A stretch of 64,000 nt of DNA from Roseivirga thermotolerans (GCF_014653175.1 NZ_BNAG01000001.1:186001-250000); one strand, 5' to 3'; counted from the stretch's first letter, positions 1-8,897 are shown. The notes: generated by a model from the sequence alone, not told the origin. Numbers and translations: made by a program.

Positions 1-1
1 T

Positions 2-1072
2 TTTGCTCTCGAAAGCGGTTTCTTAGGCGTTTTACTCTTTGGTTGGAACAAGGTAAGCCCTCGGGTACATTTTATCTCCACCGTAGGAGTATGGCTGGGC
101 AGTATGTTTTCGGCCATCTGGATTGTAGTGGCCAACAGTTGGCAACAAACACCGGCAGGTTATCATGTAGTAGGAGAAGGAATCAATGCCCGGGCGGAGG
201 TCACCGATTTCTGGGCGATGGTTTTCAATCCCTCGAGCGTTGAAAGAATTCTCCATGTATGGATTGGTGCTTTTCTGGCCGGAGCATTCCTCATCATCTC
301 CGTTCATGCCTATTATCTACTCAAAGGAAGGCATGTAGAGCTTTCTAAAAAAGCCATCAAAATGGCACTTGGCGTTGCTTTGATTTCTTCTTTAGCTCAA
401 CTCGTTACTGGTCACGCTTCTGCTGAAGTGGTTGCCGAACATCAGCCAGCCAAACTAGCGGCCATGGAGGGGCACTTTGAAGAAAACGCCCCCGCTGACC
501 TTTACCTGTTCGGCTGGGTAGACAAAGAATCGAAAGAAGTAACAGGCTTAGCCATTCCGGGCGGGACTAGCTTTTTGACACATCAGGATTTTAATGCACC
601 CATACGTGGTTTGGACAGCTTCCCTCAAGATGAAATTCCTACGCAAATCAACGCTGTATTTCAGTTTTATCACATCATGATTGCCATAGGAATGGGCTTA
701 ATCGGTCTAACTATTCTGGCCACATTCTATTGGTGGAAGGGCAATTTATTTGATCAAAAATGGCTTTTAAAAATATTGGTGATTTCGGTACTGCTTCCGC
801 AAATAGCCAATCAGGTGGGTTGGTTTACAGCAGAAATGGGCAGACAACCTTGGGTGGTTTATGGGCTTTTGAAAACTTCGGATGCTTTGTCTGAAGTAGT
901 CACGGCAAATCAGGTATTGTTCTCCCTTATCCTATTCTTTATGATTTACGCTTTGCTTTTCACCTTATTCATTTATCTATTGAATAAAAAGATTAAGCAC
1001 GGCCCTGATGAATCGCCATTGATGGATCAAAGGCCAAGACAAAGAGATGTAAGCAACGCATTTAGCAACTAA
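2..1072 (+). CDS. cydA: cytochrome bd quinol oxidase subunit I (5' end cut off by window)
   Basis: Membrane quinol oxidase subunit I, which oxidises quinol and passes electrons to the b and d haems for reduction of O2. The reading frame is open from base 2, so the N-terminus lies outside the window and 356 residues are visible. The fragment begins with FALES followed by GVLLFGWNKVSPRVHF, a stretch typical of CydA. A KLAAMEG segment (visible residues 151-157) carries the Lys and Glu of the quinol loop. The GRQPW motif that marks the family is at about residue 280. The loop between them is short, as in the short-Q-loop group. cydB follows one base after the stop codon, so the two genes form an operon. 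Confidence 0.96.
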   Translation, partial: FALESGFLGVLLFGWNKVSPRVHFISTVGVWLGSMFSAIWIVVANSWQQTPAGYHVVGEGINARAEVTDFWAMVFNPSSVERILHVWIGAFLAGAFLIISVHAYYLLKGRHVELSKKAIKMALGVALISSLAQLVTGHASAEVVAEHQPAKLAAMEGHFEENAPADLYLFGWVDKESKEVTGLAIPGGTSFLTHQDFNAPIRGLDSFPQDEIPTQINAVFQFYHIMIAIGMGLIGLTILATFYWWKGNLFDQKWLLKILVISVLLPQIANQVGWFTAEMGRQPWVVYGLLKTSDALSEVVTANQVLFSLILFFMIYALLFTLFIYLLNKKIKHGPDESPLMDQRPRQRDVSNAFSN

Positions 1073-1073
1073 T

Positions 1074-2108
1074 ATGGGAACGTTCATAGGCATAGAATAC
1101 TCAACCTGGTGGTTTTTTGTGGTAGGAGCCCTGTTCTCTGGTTATGCCATTTTGGATGGCTTCGATCTGGGTGCTGGCGCATGGCATTTATTCTTTAAAA
1201 AGGAAGAAAGCAGGAGAATCGCCTTGAATGCAATAGGCCCGGTTTGGGATGGAAATGAGGTTTGGTTGGTGATTGGGGGCGGTGCACTCTTTGCCGGTTT
1301 CCCTGTGGTATATGCCAATATGTTCTCGGCCATGTATATTCCCTTTATGCTGTTTTTGGCCGCCCTGATCTTTCGCGCGGTGGCTATAGAGTTTAGATCC
1401 AAAGAAGAAATGGCGTGGTGGCGAACCATGTGGGACGTGAGCTACAGTGTGAGCAGTATTTTACTAGCCTTGCTCTTGGGCATTGTTTTAGGGAACATCC
1501 TCATTGGAATTCCACTAGATGAAAACAAGCAATTCACAGGTCATTGGCTCAGCTTCCTGAACCCTTATGCGATTATGGTTGGGGTCACCACACTAGCTGC
1601 ATTTATGATGCATGGCGCTATTTATCTCGGCATGAAAACCAAAGGAAAGCTTTATGCTCAGATCTATCAGTTTCTGAAAAGAGCCATCATCTTTTTTATT
1701 GTCAGTTTTGCGCTGGTAACGGTTTACACCCTCATCTACATTCCACACCTAACCGACAAAATCAGTAGAAACCAGTGGATGTTTATTATTCCGGTAATTG
1801 CCTTTTTGGCTATCGCGAATATTCCGAGACTTGCCACCAAGAAAAAATTTCTTCAGGCATTTCTATTTTCTTCACTCACATTGGCCATGCTTCTGGTTAT
1901 TGTAGCGTTAGAGCTTTACCCAACCATCATTTACAATACTGCCGACCCAGCACATCACATTACAGTTGCCAATGCAGCATCTTCATCAAAATCCCTAAAG
2001 ATCATGCTGATCATGGCCGCTATCGGTATTCCGCTGATTGCCACCTACACCTACTTTGTCTACAAAACCTTCTGGGGAAAAGTGGAATTGGATGAGCATA
2101 GCTATTAG
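1074..2108 (+). CDS. cydB: cytochrome bd quinol oxidase subunit II
   Basis: Second membrane subunit of cytochrome bd oxidase, partner of CydA. It has 344 residues, the usual length for Bacteroidota CydB, with many hydrophobic helices. Family stretches are visible near the N-terminus: YAILDGFDLGAG at about residues 24-35 and GPVWDGNEVWLV at about 55-66, followed by FAGFP. The ATG lies one base after the cydA stop, so translation is probably coupled. It ends in TAG. The bd oxidase gives a high-affinity route to O2 from the quinone pool that the Nuo complex at 42-55 kb would feed. Confidence 0.97.
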   Translation: MGTFIGIEYSTWWFFVVGALFSGYAILDGFDLGAGAWHLFFKKEESRRIALNAIGPVWDGNEVWLVIGGGALFAGFPVVYANMFSAMYIPFMLFLAALIFRAVAIEFRSKEEMAWWRTMWDVSYSVSSILLALLLGIVLGNILIGIPLDENKQFTGHWLSFLNPYAIMVGVTTLAAFMMHGAIYLGMKTKGKLYAQIYQFLKRAIIFFIVSFALVTVYTLIYIPHLTDKISRNQWMFIIPVIAFLAIANIPRLATKKKFLQAFLFSSLTLAMLLVIVALELYPTIIYNTADPAHHITVANAASSSKSLKIMLIMAAIGIPLIATYTYFVYKTFWGKVELDEHSY

Positions 2109-2478
2109 TTTGAAGACGGAAGACAGAGGTCGGAAGACGGAAGTCGTTGATCGATTAATCGGAAACCAGAAAACAGGTTTGAAATTCAACCCTTGTTAGT
2201 CAATTTAAATGATATCCTCCTCCGCCCTTTGGGCACCTCCTCCAGAGGAGGACATCAGTGCCATATTCAGACTGCCACAAGTTCATTTATCTCTATCTGG
2301 CTTCTGACCTCTGAAGTCTGACATCAAATCTCTGAAGTCTCAATCAACTTTAAACCTAAAACATTCAACCTTGAACAAGTAAATTCCACTCCCGAGCAAT
2401 TTCTTCCGCTCCCTTAAAAGCTCCGGTTCTAGCCATGGCCACAGCGTACTTTTGATCATCACAAAAACTCAAAATGTT
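2109..2478. other. intergenic stretch with degenerate repeats and a possible coding remnant
   Basis: No intact gene is seen. The first 50 bases contain two imperfect direct copies of GAAGACGGAAG, and 2300-2345 contains repeated CTGAAGTCT words of the kind often scattered between Bacteroidota genes. A 38-base palindromic repeat lies at 2215-2252. On the minus strand, about 2459-2379 reads as a protein-like tail (KYAVAMARTGAFKGAEEIA, then a stop), which may be the last piece of a lost gene. The +1 region of the next gene must lie in the final 100 bases, but no clear TAnnTTTG box is visible there. Confidence 0.5.
2215..2252. repeat. 38-base palindromic intergenic repeat, copy 1
   Basis: This element contains a GCCC-TTT-GGGC hairpin and a CCTCCTC-CA-GAGGAGG hairpin. 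Its reverse complement reappears at 8997-9034 with one mismatch in 38. The pattern resembles short palindromic repeats that occur many times in Bacteroidota genomes. No coding role is seen. Confidence 0.75.
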
Positions 2479-3360
2479 ATGAAAAAAGTAGTTGTACGAT
2501 TGATAGCAATAATCGCGTTTGTAGTTGGCTTGCAGGTTCAGGCCTCTACCCCCTCTAAACTTAATGCTAGAGTCATTGGTGAAGGTCAGCCCATGATTAT
2601 GATTCCTGGACTCACCTGCGATGGAGCTGTTTGGGATTCAACCATAGAAGCTCTGGGTGACAAATATCAGTACCACGTACTCACGCTTCCTGGTTTTGCA
2701 GGTCAGGCTCCATTGGCAGATGTGGAAGCCGGTTTCTTCAGTCAAATCAAGTCATTGGTATACCAGTATATAGAAGACAACAAGATTGAAAAGCCGATCA
2801 TTGTTGGCCATAGCTTAGGCGGCTTCCTGGCGCTTCAAATAGGTATAGAAAAGCCTGAACTGGCAGAAAAGCTGGTGGTAGTGGACGCACTACCGTTTAT
2901 GACGGCCATTCAGATGCCCACCGCAACAGAAGAGAGTGCCAAGCCATTTGCTCAGAATATGAAAACTCAAATGAAAGCCGCTGCCAGCCAGACCGATGAA
3001 CAAAAAAGAACCTTTCAGCAGATGCAATTGCAAAGCCTCATCCGCAACAAAAAGTACATTGAAACCGCCACCAACTGGGGTGTCTCCAGCGATATGAACA
3101 CCGTTGCCCAAGCCATGTACGAGATGTACACCACTGATATTCGTGCCGATTTGGCCAAAATTAAAGTACCCACTTTAGTATTGGGCGCATGGGCTGCCTA
3201 TGAGTCTTATGGTTCGACCAAAGAGAGTGTTATGAACATGTATAAAGCTCAATATGCCAAGCACCCAAATCTGAAACTAGATATTTCCGAAGGTGGCTAC
3301 CACTTCATTATGTGGGACGATCCCGAGTTCTTTCTCAACTGGCTCAACAAATTCTTGTAA
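2479..3360 (+). CDS. exported alpha/beta-hydrolase
   Basis: Alpha/beta-hydrolase fold protein of 293 residues; the substrate cannot be told from sequence. The N-terminus (KK, then VVVRLIAIIAFVVGLQVQA) is a signal peptide, so the enzyme acts in the periplasm or outside the cell. The oxyanion-hole stretch MIMIPGLTCDG follows. The nucleophile elbow GHSLGG puts the catalytic serine at residue 112, and the likely catalytic histidine is residue 275 (GGYHFIMWDDP). A TTG nine codons upstream is also in frame, but the ATG at 2479 places the signal peptide correctly. It stands alone and is followed by a hairpin terminator. Confidence 0.85.
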   Translation: MKKVVVRLIAIIAFVVGLQVQASTPSKLNARVIGEGQPMIMIPGLTCDGAVWDSTIEALGDKYQYHVLTLPGFAGQAPLADVEAGFFSQIKSLVYQYIEDNKIEKPIIVGHSLGGFLALQIGIEKPELAEKLVVVDALPFMTAIQMPTATEESAKPFAQNMKTQMKAAASQTDEQKRTFQQMQLQSLIRNKKYIETATNWGVSSDMNTVAQAMYEMYTTDIRADLAKIKVPTLVLGAWAAYESYGSTKESVMNMYKAQYAKHPNLKLDISEGGYHFIMWDDPEFFLNWLNKFL

Positions 3361-3368
3361 CAGAAAAG

Positions 3369-3400
3369 AGGGGTAGTGTCTGCGAAGATTCACTACCCCT
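3369..3400 (+). terminator. hairpin terminator after the alpha/beta-hydrolase
   Basis: A perfect 10-base inverted repeat, AGGGGTAGTG and CACTACCCCT, surrounds a 12-base loop and starts 8 bases after the hydrolase stop codon. The T-tract after it is weak, so termination efficiency is uncertain. Confidence 0.65.
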
Positions 3401-3514
3401 ATCTTGAGGGTAAAACATAAAAATTGCATAACAAATACAACAGTCCCTTTCTGAAGATTTAGGAGAGAAAAGATTTATTTCAAACTTTACCCAATTGAAA
3501 AGTCATTTTTTAAG

Positions 3515-4555
3515 ATGAACAAGCGTGTAGTCTATTGGATTTGCCAGGTTGGAGGCTGGGGGCTTTATACCCTCTTCCTCATTGGCATGATTGCCCTGTT
3601 TGGGGGAGAAAATTCCATTACTCGTTCTACGCTCATTTTACAGTCCATTATCTATGTGTCGTTAATTTTATTTTCACACCTCTTCCGTCTTCACATCCAA
3701 AGAAAAAACTGGTTAGACCTAAGCATTGGCAAGCTCATACCAAGGGCCATTCTTGGCACCTTTATTACTGCCACACTAGCTCAAATTTTCATCCACATAA
3801 TCATATACCTATTAGTACCACTTTCAGGAATATCCGGTTTTAGTTGGGGAGGTTTTGTGGGGTATGTCTTCAACATTTTTCTAGTTCTTATTCTTTGGGC
3901 CGCTATCTATTTCATCATAAAATTCATCGAAAAGAACCGTAACTCTGAGCTGGAAAAACTAGAACTAAAATCGGCCTTGCAAGAAGCTGAGCTAATGATT
4001 TTGAAGAACCAGGTAAACCCCCACTTTCTCTTCAATGCCCTCAACAACATTCGGTCACTCATCTTGGTAGAACCTGAAAAGGCCCGCAAAATGGTAACTC
4101 ATATATCCGATCTGCTGAGATACTCCATTCAGTTCAATGCCTCAGAAAAGGTTGGGCTTAAAGCCGAAATCGAGATAGTGAAAGACTATCTGCAATTGGA
4201 ATCCATACAATTTCAGGAGAGGTTGCGCTATACTTTTACTATCGACCCGGAAACAGAAAACGTTCAAATCCCTCCTATGGCCATTCAGTTATTGGTTGAA
4301 AATGCCATCAAGCACGGACTTTCAACCCAAAAAGGAGGAGGAGAAATACACATAAAGACTAATATTGAACAGAACCACCTGCTTATAGAAGTAACTAACA
4401 GTGGCCAACTAAAACCAATACAAAAAAGAGAAGGCGTTGGGCTGAAAAACCTGGTTGAACGCATGAAGATTCTCTTCGGACACTTTGCTGAATTCAGGCT
4501 TGAAAATAGCAGCAAGGAAACCGTCACGGCCACCTTAAAGATTCCACTAAAATGA
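3515..4555 (+). CDS. LytS-family sensor histidine kinase
   Basis: Membrane sensor kinase of the LytS/His_kinase (PF06580) type, 346 residues. The first 140 residues form about four transmembrane helices, with no separate periplasmic sensor domain. A short coiled linker follows (ELEKLELKSALQEAEL). The phospho-acceptor motif NPHFLFNALN puts the active histidine at residue 170. The N-box VENAIKHG (from residue 261) and a glycine-rich GVGLKNLVERM stretch complete the ATPase domain. Its stop overlaps the start of the LytTR regulator by four bases (ATGA), so the two are co-translated partners. The stimulus is unknown. Confidence 0.93.
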   Translation: MNKRVVYWICQVGGWGLYTLFLIGMIALFGGENSITRSTLILQSIIYVSLILFSHLFRLHIQRKNWLDLSIGKLIPRAILGTFITATLAQIFIHIIIYLLVPLSGISGFSWGGFVGYVFNIFLVLILWAAIYFIIKFIEKNRNSELEKLELKSALQEAELMILKNQVNPHFLFNALNNIRSLILVEPEKARKMVTHISDLLRYSIQFNASEKVGLKAEIEIVKDYLQLESIQFQERLRYTFTIDPETENVQIPPMAIQLLVENAIKHGLSTQKGGGEIHIKTNIEQNHLLIEVTNSGQLKPIQKREGVGLKNLVERMKILFGHFAEFRLENSSKETVTATLKIPLK

Positions 4556-5271
4556 AGGCACTTATAGTAGACGACTCTCAACTGGCCCGACAGGAACTAA
4601 AACACCTGCTCAAACACTTTAGCCACGTTCATATTATAGGCGAAGCAGAAAATGCTGAACAAGCATTAACCCTTATAGAGGAAAAACAGCCTCAACTGCT
4701 ATTTCTGGATATTCAAATGCCCGATAAAGACGGCTTTGAACTGCTGGAAGAACTAATCGATGTGCCAGAAGTAATTTTCACCACGGCATTCGATCAGTAT
4801 GCCATGCAAGCCTTTGATCATAATGCGCTCGATTACCTTCAAAAACCCATCAAAGAAGAACGGCTGAGTTTAGCACTCGAAAGAGCTTCTGAGAAAATTC
4901 GTCTGCGAGAAGAAAAAGAAAGCAAGGTCAAGCTTTTGGGACTTTCCAGCCAGGTGTTTGTAAAAGATGGCGAGCAATGCTGGTTCGTGTCTCTTGCCTA
5001 TGTGCGCATGATGGAAATTATGGGAAGCTACACCCGAATCTTCTTCAACAACCAACAACCCATGATCCCCCGTTCGCTCAACTACATGGAGTCCCGGCTC
5101 GATCCGGAAGTATTCTTCAGAGCCAACCGCCAACAGATTATCAACCTCAAATATATCGACCGAATTGAACCGTGGTTCAGCGGAACATTAAAACTATACC
5201 TGAAAGGTGGTGAAGAAGTAGAAGTGAGCCGCAGACAGAGCATTCGCTTTAGGGAAATTATGAGCTTTTAA
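4552..5271 (+). CDS. LytTR-family response regulator
   Basis: Response regulator of 239 residues, cognate to the LytS kinase just upstream (ATGA overlap). The receiver domain fills residues 1-115: acidic pair D7/D8, phospho-acceptor D53 in FLDIQMPDKDG, and conserved K98 in LQKPIK. The C-terminal LytTR DNA-binding domain spans about 135-237 and contains the typical FFRANRQQIINLKYI and VSRRQS segments. Such proteins bind paired direct repeats upstream of their targets. No target is obvious in this window. Confidence 0.93.
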   Translation: MKALIVDDSQLARQELKHLLKHFSHVHIIGEAENAEQALTLIEEKQPQLLFLDIQMPDKDGFELLEELIDVPEVIFTTAFDQYAMQAFDHNALDYLQKPIKEERLSLALERASEKIRLREEKESKVKLLGLSSQVFVKDGEQCWFVSLAYVRMMEIMGSYTRIFFNNQQPMIPRSLNYMESRLDPEVFFRANRQQIINLKYIDRIEPWFSGTLKLYLKGGEEVEVSRRQSIRFREIMSF

Positions 5272-5307
5272 TAGCAATATGCCCAACAAAAGTTCATGAA
5301 TGAATTA

Positions 5308-5315
5308 TAAGTTTG
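5308..5315 (+). promoter_or_regulatory. candidate -7 promoter box for the DinB-like gene
   Basis: TAAGTTTG matches the Bacteroidota -7 consensus TAnnTTTG and lies 38 bases before the ATG at 5353. No good -33 TTTG is seen at the expected distance, so this is tentative. Confidence 0.4.
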
Positions 5316-5352
5316 CTTTTGCCTTCCATAGAAAACCAAGTAATTTTCGGCC

Positions 5353-5883
5353 ATGAACAAGGTGGAGATTAAGGCAAGGCTAGAAGATTCTTACGATCAT
5401 TTTCTAAAGTTCATCGGTGGTCTTTCGAAAGACGAATTTGAATATGCCCCGGAGAGAAAGTGGAATGCCGGACAACAGGCCGATCACCTTATAAAAAGTA
5501 CACGCCCGCTAGAGAAGGCCCTGGGCTACCCCAAATTTCTCATCAAGTTTAAATTCGGTCTTGCCAACCGCCCCTCTAGAACTTATCCCGAGTTGGTAGA
5601 GCGATACAAACAAAAGCTTACCACGCTGGAGGGAGATCCTCCCGGAAACTTTGTACCCAAACGGGTACCTTTTTCAGACCTAAACAAAGTCACAAAAACA
5701 CAAAAAGAGATTGTTTCCGGCATACAGGAAAAACTCTCCAAATGGTCCGAGGATCAACTAGATCAATACATCTTTCCTCACCCTTTACTCGGCAAAGTTA
5801 CCGTACGCGAAATGCTCTATTTCACCATCTACCATGCCGAACACCACCAGAATGTGGTGAAGATCTATTTGAAGGGAATCTGA
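5353..5883 (+). CDS. DinB-superfamily protein
   Basis: Protein of 176 residues resembling the DinB/YfiT four-helix bundle superfamily, whose members use three histidines to hold a metal and include thiol-transferases. Three candidate histidine positions are visible: H44 in QQADHLIKST, and the C-terminal YHAEHHQNVV segment at about residues 161-170. The N-terminal LSKDEFEYAPERKWNAGQ segment is also typical. No signal peptide is present, so it should be cytoplasmic. It stands alone after the LytTR regulator. The exact reaction cannot be told. Confidence 0.75.
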   Translation: MNKVEIKARLEDSYDHFLKFIGGLSKDEFEYAPERKWNAGQQADHLIKSTRPLEKALGYPKFLIKFKFGLANRPSRTYPELVERYKQKLTTLEGDPPGNFVPKRVPFSDLNKVTKTQKEIVSGIQEKLSKWSEDQLDQYIFPHPLLGKVTVREMLYFTIYHAEHHQNVVKIYLKGI

Positions 5884-5970
5884 CCCTCTCCGAGCCCCCC
5901 TATTTCAGAGGTAGAATTAGCCTCGTTTATAAGGATCAACTTTGGAGAGTAGAAACTAATTCCCCTCCTG

Positions 5971-6899
5971 TCGCCAGTTATGGTGTCCCCACCATGACAC
6001 AGCAAAAGCACCAGATTAGATTCCTATTATGGGCTAGAAGCAAGTAGTTATTTGAAGCGAATCAATCCTAAAACACCCGGCAATCGGTGAGGACACCGAT
6101 TGTGGCGACCAGGCACTATTCTGACTTAGACATTTTTTCGCCAGTCATGGCTCCCCTTCCTGTCGCCAGTCATGGTGTCCTCACCATGACACCACAAAAG
6201 CACCAGATTAGATTCTTGTTATGGGCTAGAAGTCGGTAATTATTTGAAACAAAGGTTAAACACTTATGTAGCGGATACGGATTCAAACACGTGGTGAGGA
6301 CACCACCTGTGGCAGATAAGGGCATATGGTCAACTTATCTGATGGGTAAAAATCTCAACATCTGCTATCGCCAGTCATGGTGTTCCCACCATGACACAGC
6401 AAAAGCACCAGATTAGATTCCTATTGTGGGCTAGAAGCAAGTAGTTATTTGAAGCGAATCAATCCTAAAACACCCGGCAATCGGTGAGGGCACCAATTGT
6501 GGCGACTAGGCACTATTCTGACCCATACATTTTTTCCGCCAGTCATGGTGTCCCCACCATGACACCACAAAAGCACCAGATTAGATTCTTGTTATGGGCT
6601 AGAAGTCGGTAATTATTTGAAGCAAAGGTTAAACACTTATGTAGCGGATACGGATTCAAACACGTGGTGAGGACACCACCTGTGGCAGATAAGGGCATAT
6701 GGTCAACTTATCTGATGTGTAAAAATCTCAATATCTGCTATCGCCAGTCATGGTGTCCCCACCATGACACAGCAAAAACACCAGATTAGATTCCTATTAT
6801 GGGCTAAGAGCCATACAAAAACGATCCTAAAACACCCGGCAATCGGTGAGGACACCGATTGTGGCAGCCATGTGTTATTCTCACTTAGACATTTTTTAT
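5971..6899. repeat. tandem array of hairpin-bearing repeats, about 2.5 units of 373 bases
   Basis: Two alternating half-units make up the array: A (5971, 6368, 6741) and B (6163, 6537). The A+B period is about 373 bases; the first unit is 24 bases longer because CGCCAGTCATGG is partly duplicated at 6139-6162. Each half-unit starts with a hairpin built on GGTG-TCCC/TCCT-CACC (outer stem GTCATGGTG/CACCATGAC). It carries a second hairpin about 110 bases later built on GGTG-AGGA-CACC (outer stem CAATCGGTG/CACCGATTG in A, GTGGTG/CACCAC in B). Ten such hairpins are present. The last A copy has an internal deletion. No transposase or coding sequence is seen. The stretch 5884-5970 before the array is unique sequence with nothing recognised. 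Confidence 0.93.
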
Positions 6900-6949
6900 A
6901 TGGAAAGAGGACCTAGAGATGATTTAAGACACTTTTCCTAAATTCCGCT

Positions 6950-8047
6950 ATGAAACGCGTAATTACTTTTATCCTGACTATCTTTTCCTTCGCAATGATG
7001 AAAGCTCAGGAACAAAATCCTCCTGTAAAAGTGGCTGTTATCGGGCTCACTCACACCCATGTGCATTGGATTCTTGGCAGGGAAGACCGTGGCGATATAG
7101 AAATAATCGGCATTGTAGAACCAAACACCGACCTGGCTGAGAGATACACCAAACAACACGGCTTTTCTATGGATATAGTATACCCGACCATGGAGGCTTT
7201 GATGCAAGAGGTTCAACCCGAAGCAGTAACCGCTTTTGGTACTATTTACGATCACCTGGAAGTAGTCGAATTCTTCGCCCCGAAAGGCATTCATGTGATG
7301 GTAGAAAAGCCACTGGCTGTTTCTCTAGCTCATGCTAAGAAAATGCAGGCTCTAGCGAAAAAGCACAACATCCATTTGCTGACTAATTATGAAACCACCT
7401 GGTACGGCAGCAACTTGAAGGCTTATGAAATGGTGCATCAAGACAATATGATAGGCGATATCCGCAAGATTGTGGTACATGACGGACACCCTGGACCAAA
7501 GGAGATTGGAGTGAATGTAGAGTTTTTAGAATGGCTCATCGATCCTAAGTATAATGGTGCAGGTGCCCTAACAGACTTTGGCTGTTAGGGAGCCAATCTG
7601 GCCACATGGCTGATGAAGGGAGAAAAGCCCCAATCCGTTTTCGCCATGACTGCTACCAATAAGCCAGATATCTATCCTAAAGTGGATGACGAGGCTACTA
7701 TTATTTTACAATACCCCAAAACACAGGTGATCATTCAGGCCTCATGGAACTGGCCCGTTTCCCGCAAGGACATAGAAGTTTATGGTGTCAGCGGACAGAT
7801 TTTTGCGGACAATAGCAGCACCATCCGCTATCGCTTGGGAGACAATGCCCAGGAACAGAAACTAACCGACCTGAAAAAGGAAAGCCCGAATGATGATCCA
7901 TTCACACTTCTAGCAGCAGTTGTCCGTGGACAAATTACACCACAAGATGCCGACCTCTCTGCTCTTCAGAATAATATGGTGGTAATGGAAATTCTTGATG
8001 CTGCTATGAAAAGTGCTAAGAGTGGGAAGGTCATAAAGCTAAAGTAA
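6950..8047 (+). pseudogene. exported Gfo/Idh/MocA-family oxidoreductase interrupted by one in-frame TAG
   Basis: NAD(P)-dependent sugar-type oxidoreductase, 365 codons if read through. A signal peptide (MKRVITFILTIFSFAMMKAQ) comes first, as in exported Bacteroidota members. The Rossmann start VKVAVIGLTHTHVHWI and the EKPLAVSLAHAK motif, with the catalytic lysine of the EKP signature, follow. Codon 213 is TAG (7586-7588) between TDFGC and GANLATWLMKGE. The frame is otherwise open and unshifted to 8047, and the tail is well conserved in style. Relatives usually have an aromatic residue here, so a Tyr-codon-to-TAG change is likely (inference). It may be a recent pseudogene, a read-through gene or a base-call error. 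Repeat blocks flank it on both sides. Confidence 0.85.
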
Positions 8048-8048
8048 A

Positions 8049-8564
8049 TTGGATCCACTACTGAAAATATTATTTGTTGCCACCATTAGCCTTATAGCCA
8101 TCTCTATTAATCTGTTAATTTTCAGAATCACCAGGGTGAAACAAAAGCTTAGAGCACCAATAATAGCCGTAGTAGTAGCCTTGCTGTACCTACTATTCAT
8201 TTGGCCAACACTAAAACCTCAAACCCAGAAAATCTTCATTAAAAATTATACTCTGAAAAATAGTTCACTGGAAGTTTCAATCTGTTTGAATAAAGACCTT
8301 CTATATGAAGGTTCAATTAATCAGCAATTAATAACCCATCGCTGGTCTAAAAAACTTGAACTAAAAGGAAGCTTTGAGGAAGGGGACTTGCTTATAGTGA
8401 CAGCTCCTTCTTTGAAGTTGGCAGATTCGATCTCATTAGATATATCAAAAACCTACATCACTATTACTCTGTCTGATATTGAGGGATTACACATAGAATC
8501 TTCAAGTATGAAACCTCCTTGGACAACTGGACCTGATTTTGAAGTAATCGAAATATCTAAATAG
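8049..8564 (+). CDS. small membrane protein of unknown function
   Basis: Not recognised. The frame codes for 171 residues starting at a TTG two bases after the oxidoreductase stop, so it may be translationally coupled to it. Two hydrophobic helices at about residues 5-25 and 38-56 are followed by a soluble, beta-rich-looking domain of about 110 residues with no Cys or metal motifs. Codon use resembles the neighbours. It is lysine-rich, and the TTG start has no strong ribosome site, so the start is the weakest part of the call. Confidence 0.55.
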   Translation: MDPLLKILFVATISLIAISINLLIFRITRVKQKLRAPIIAVVVALLYLLFIWPTLKPQTQKIFIKNYTLKNSSLEVSICLNKDLLYEGSINQQLITHRWSKKLELKGSFEEGDLLIVTAPSLKLADSISLDISKTYITITLSDIEGLHIESSSMKPPWTTGPDFEVIEISK

Positions 8565-8666
8565 TCTTCTCAAGCACAAGCTGAAACAAGCCCACCCGTA
8601 TTAGGAGGGCCGCTCGTTATAGTAAAGACTGGGAGACGGGCGTAGGAGGGTTCTTCTGATCAGATT

Positions 8667-8897
8667 AATCGGTGAGGACACCGATTGTGGCGACCAGGCA
8701 CTATTCTGACTTTGACATTTTTTCGCCAGTCATGGCTCCCCTACTGTCGCCAGTCATGGTGTCCCCACCATGACACAGCAAAAGCACCAGACTCAATTCT
8801 TGCTATAGGCTAGAGGCCTGTAATTATTTGAAGCAAAAGTTAAACACTTATGTAGTGATACGGATTCAAACACGTGGTGAGGACACCACCTGTGGCA
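8667..8897. repeat. displaced copy of the A/B hairpin repeat
   Basis: About 230 bases match the 3' part of half-unit A joined to half-unit B of the 5971-6899 array, in the same orientation. It contains three hairpins: CAATCGGTG-like at 8667, CATGGTG-TCCC-CACCATG at about 8757, and GTGGTG-AGGA-CACCAC at about 8875. It also repeats the duplicated CGCCAGTCATGGCTCCCC segment seen in the first array unit. The rest of 8565-9059 has a CCTCCTT-ATC-AAGGAGG hairpin near 8916 and no gene. Confidence 0.9.

Noticed and set aside
5971-6899. CRISPR array
   Set aside because: Repeats are about 170-205 bases with internal hairpins and no short regular spacers; no cas genes are present.
6950-8047. Pyrrolysine or selenocysteine read-through
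   Set aside because: The stop is TAG, so not selenocysteine; nothing in the window suggests pyrrolysine genes, and the site corresponds to an ordinary residue in the family.
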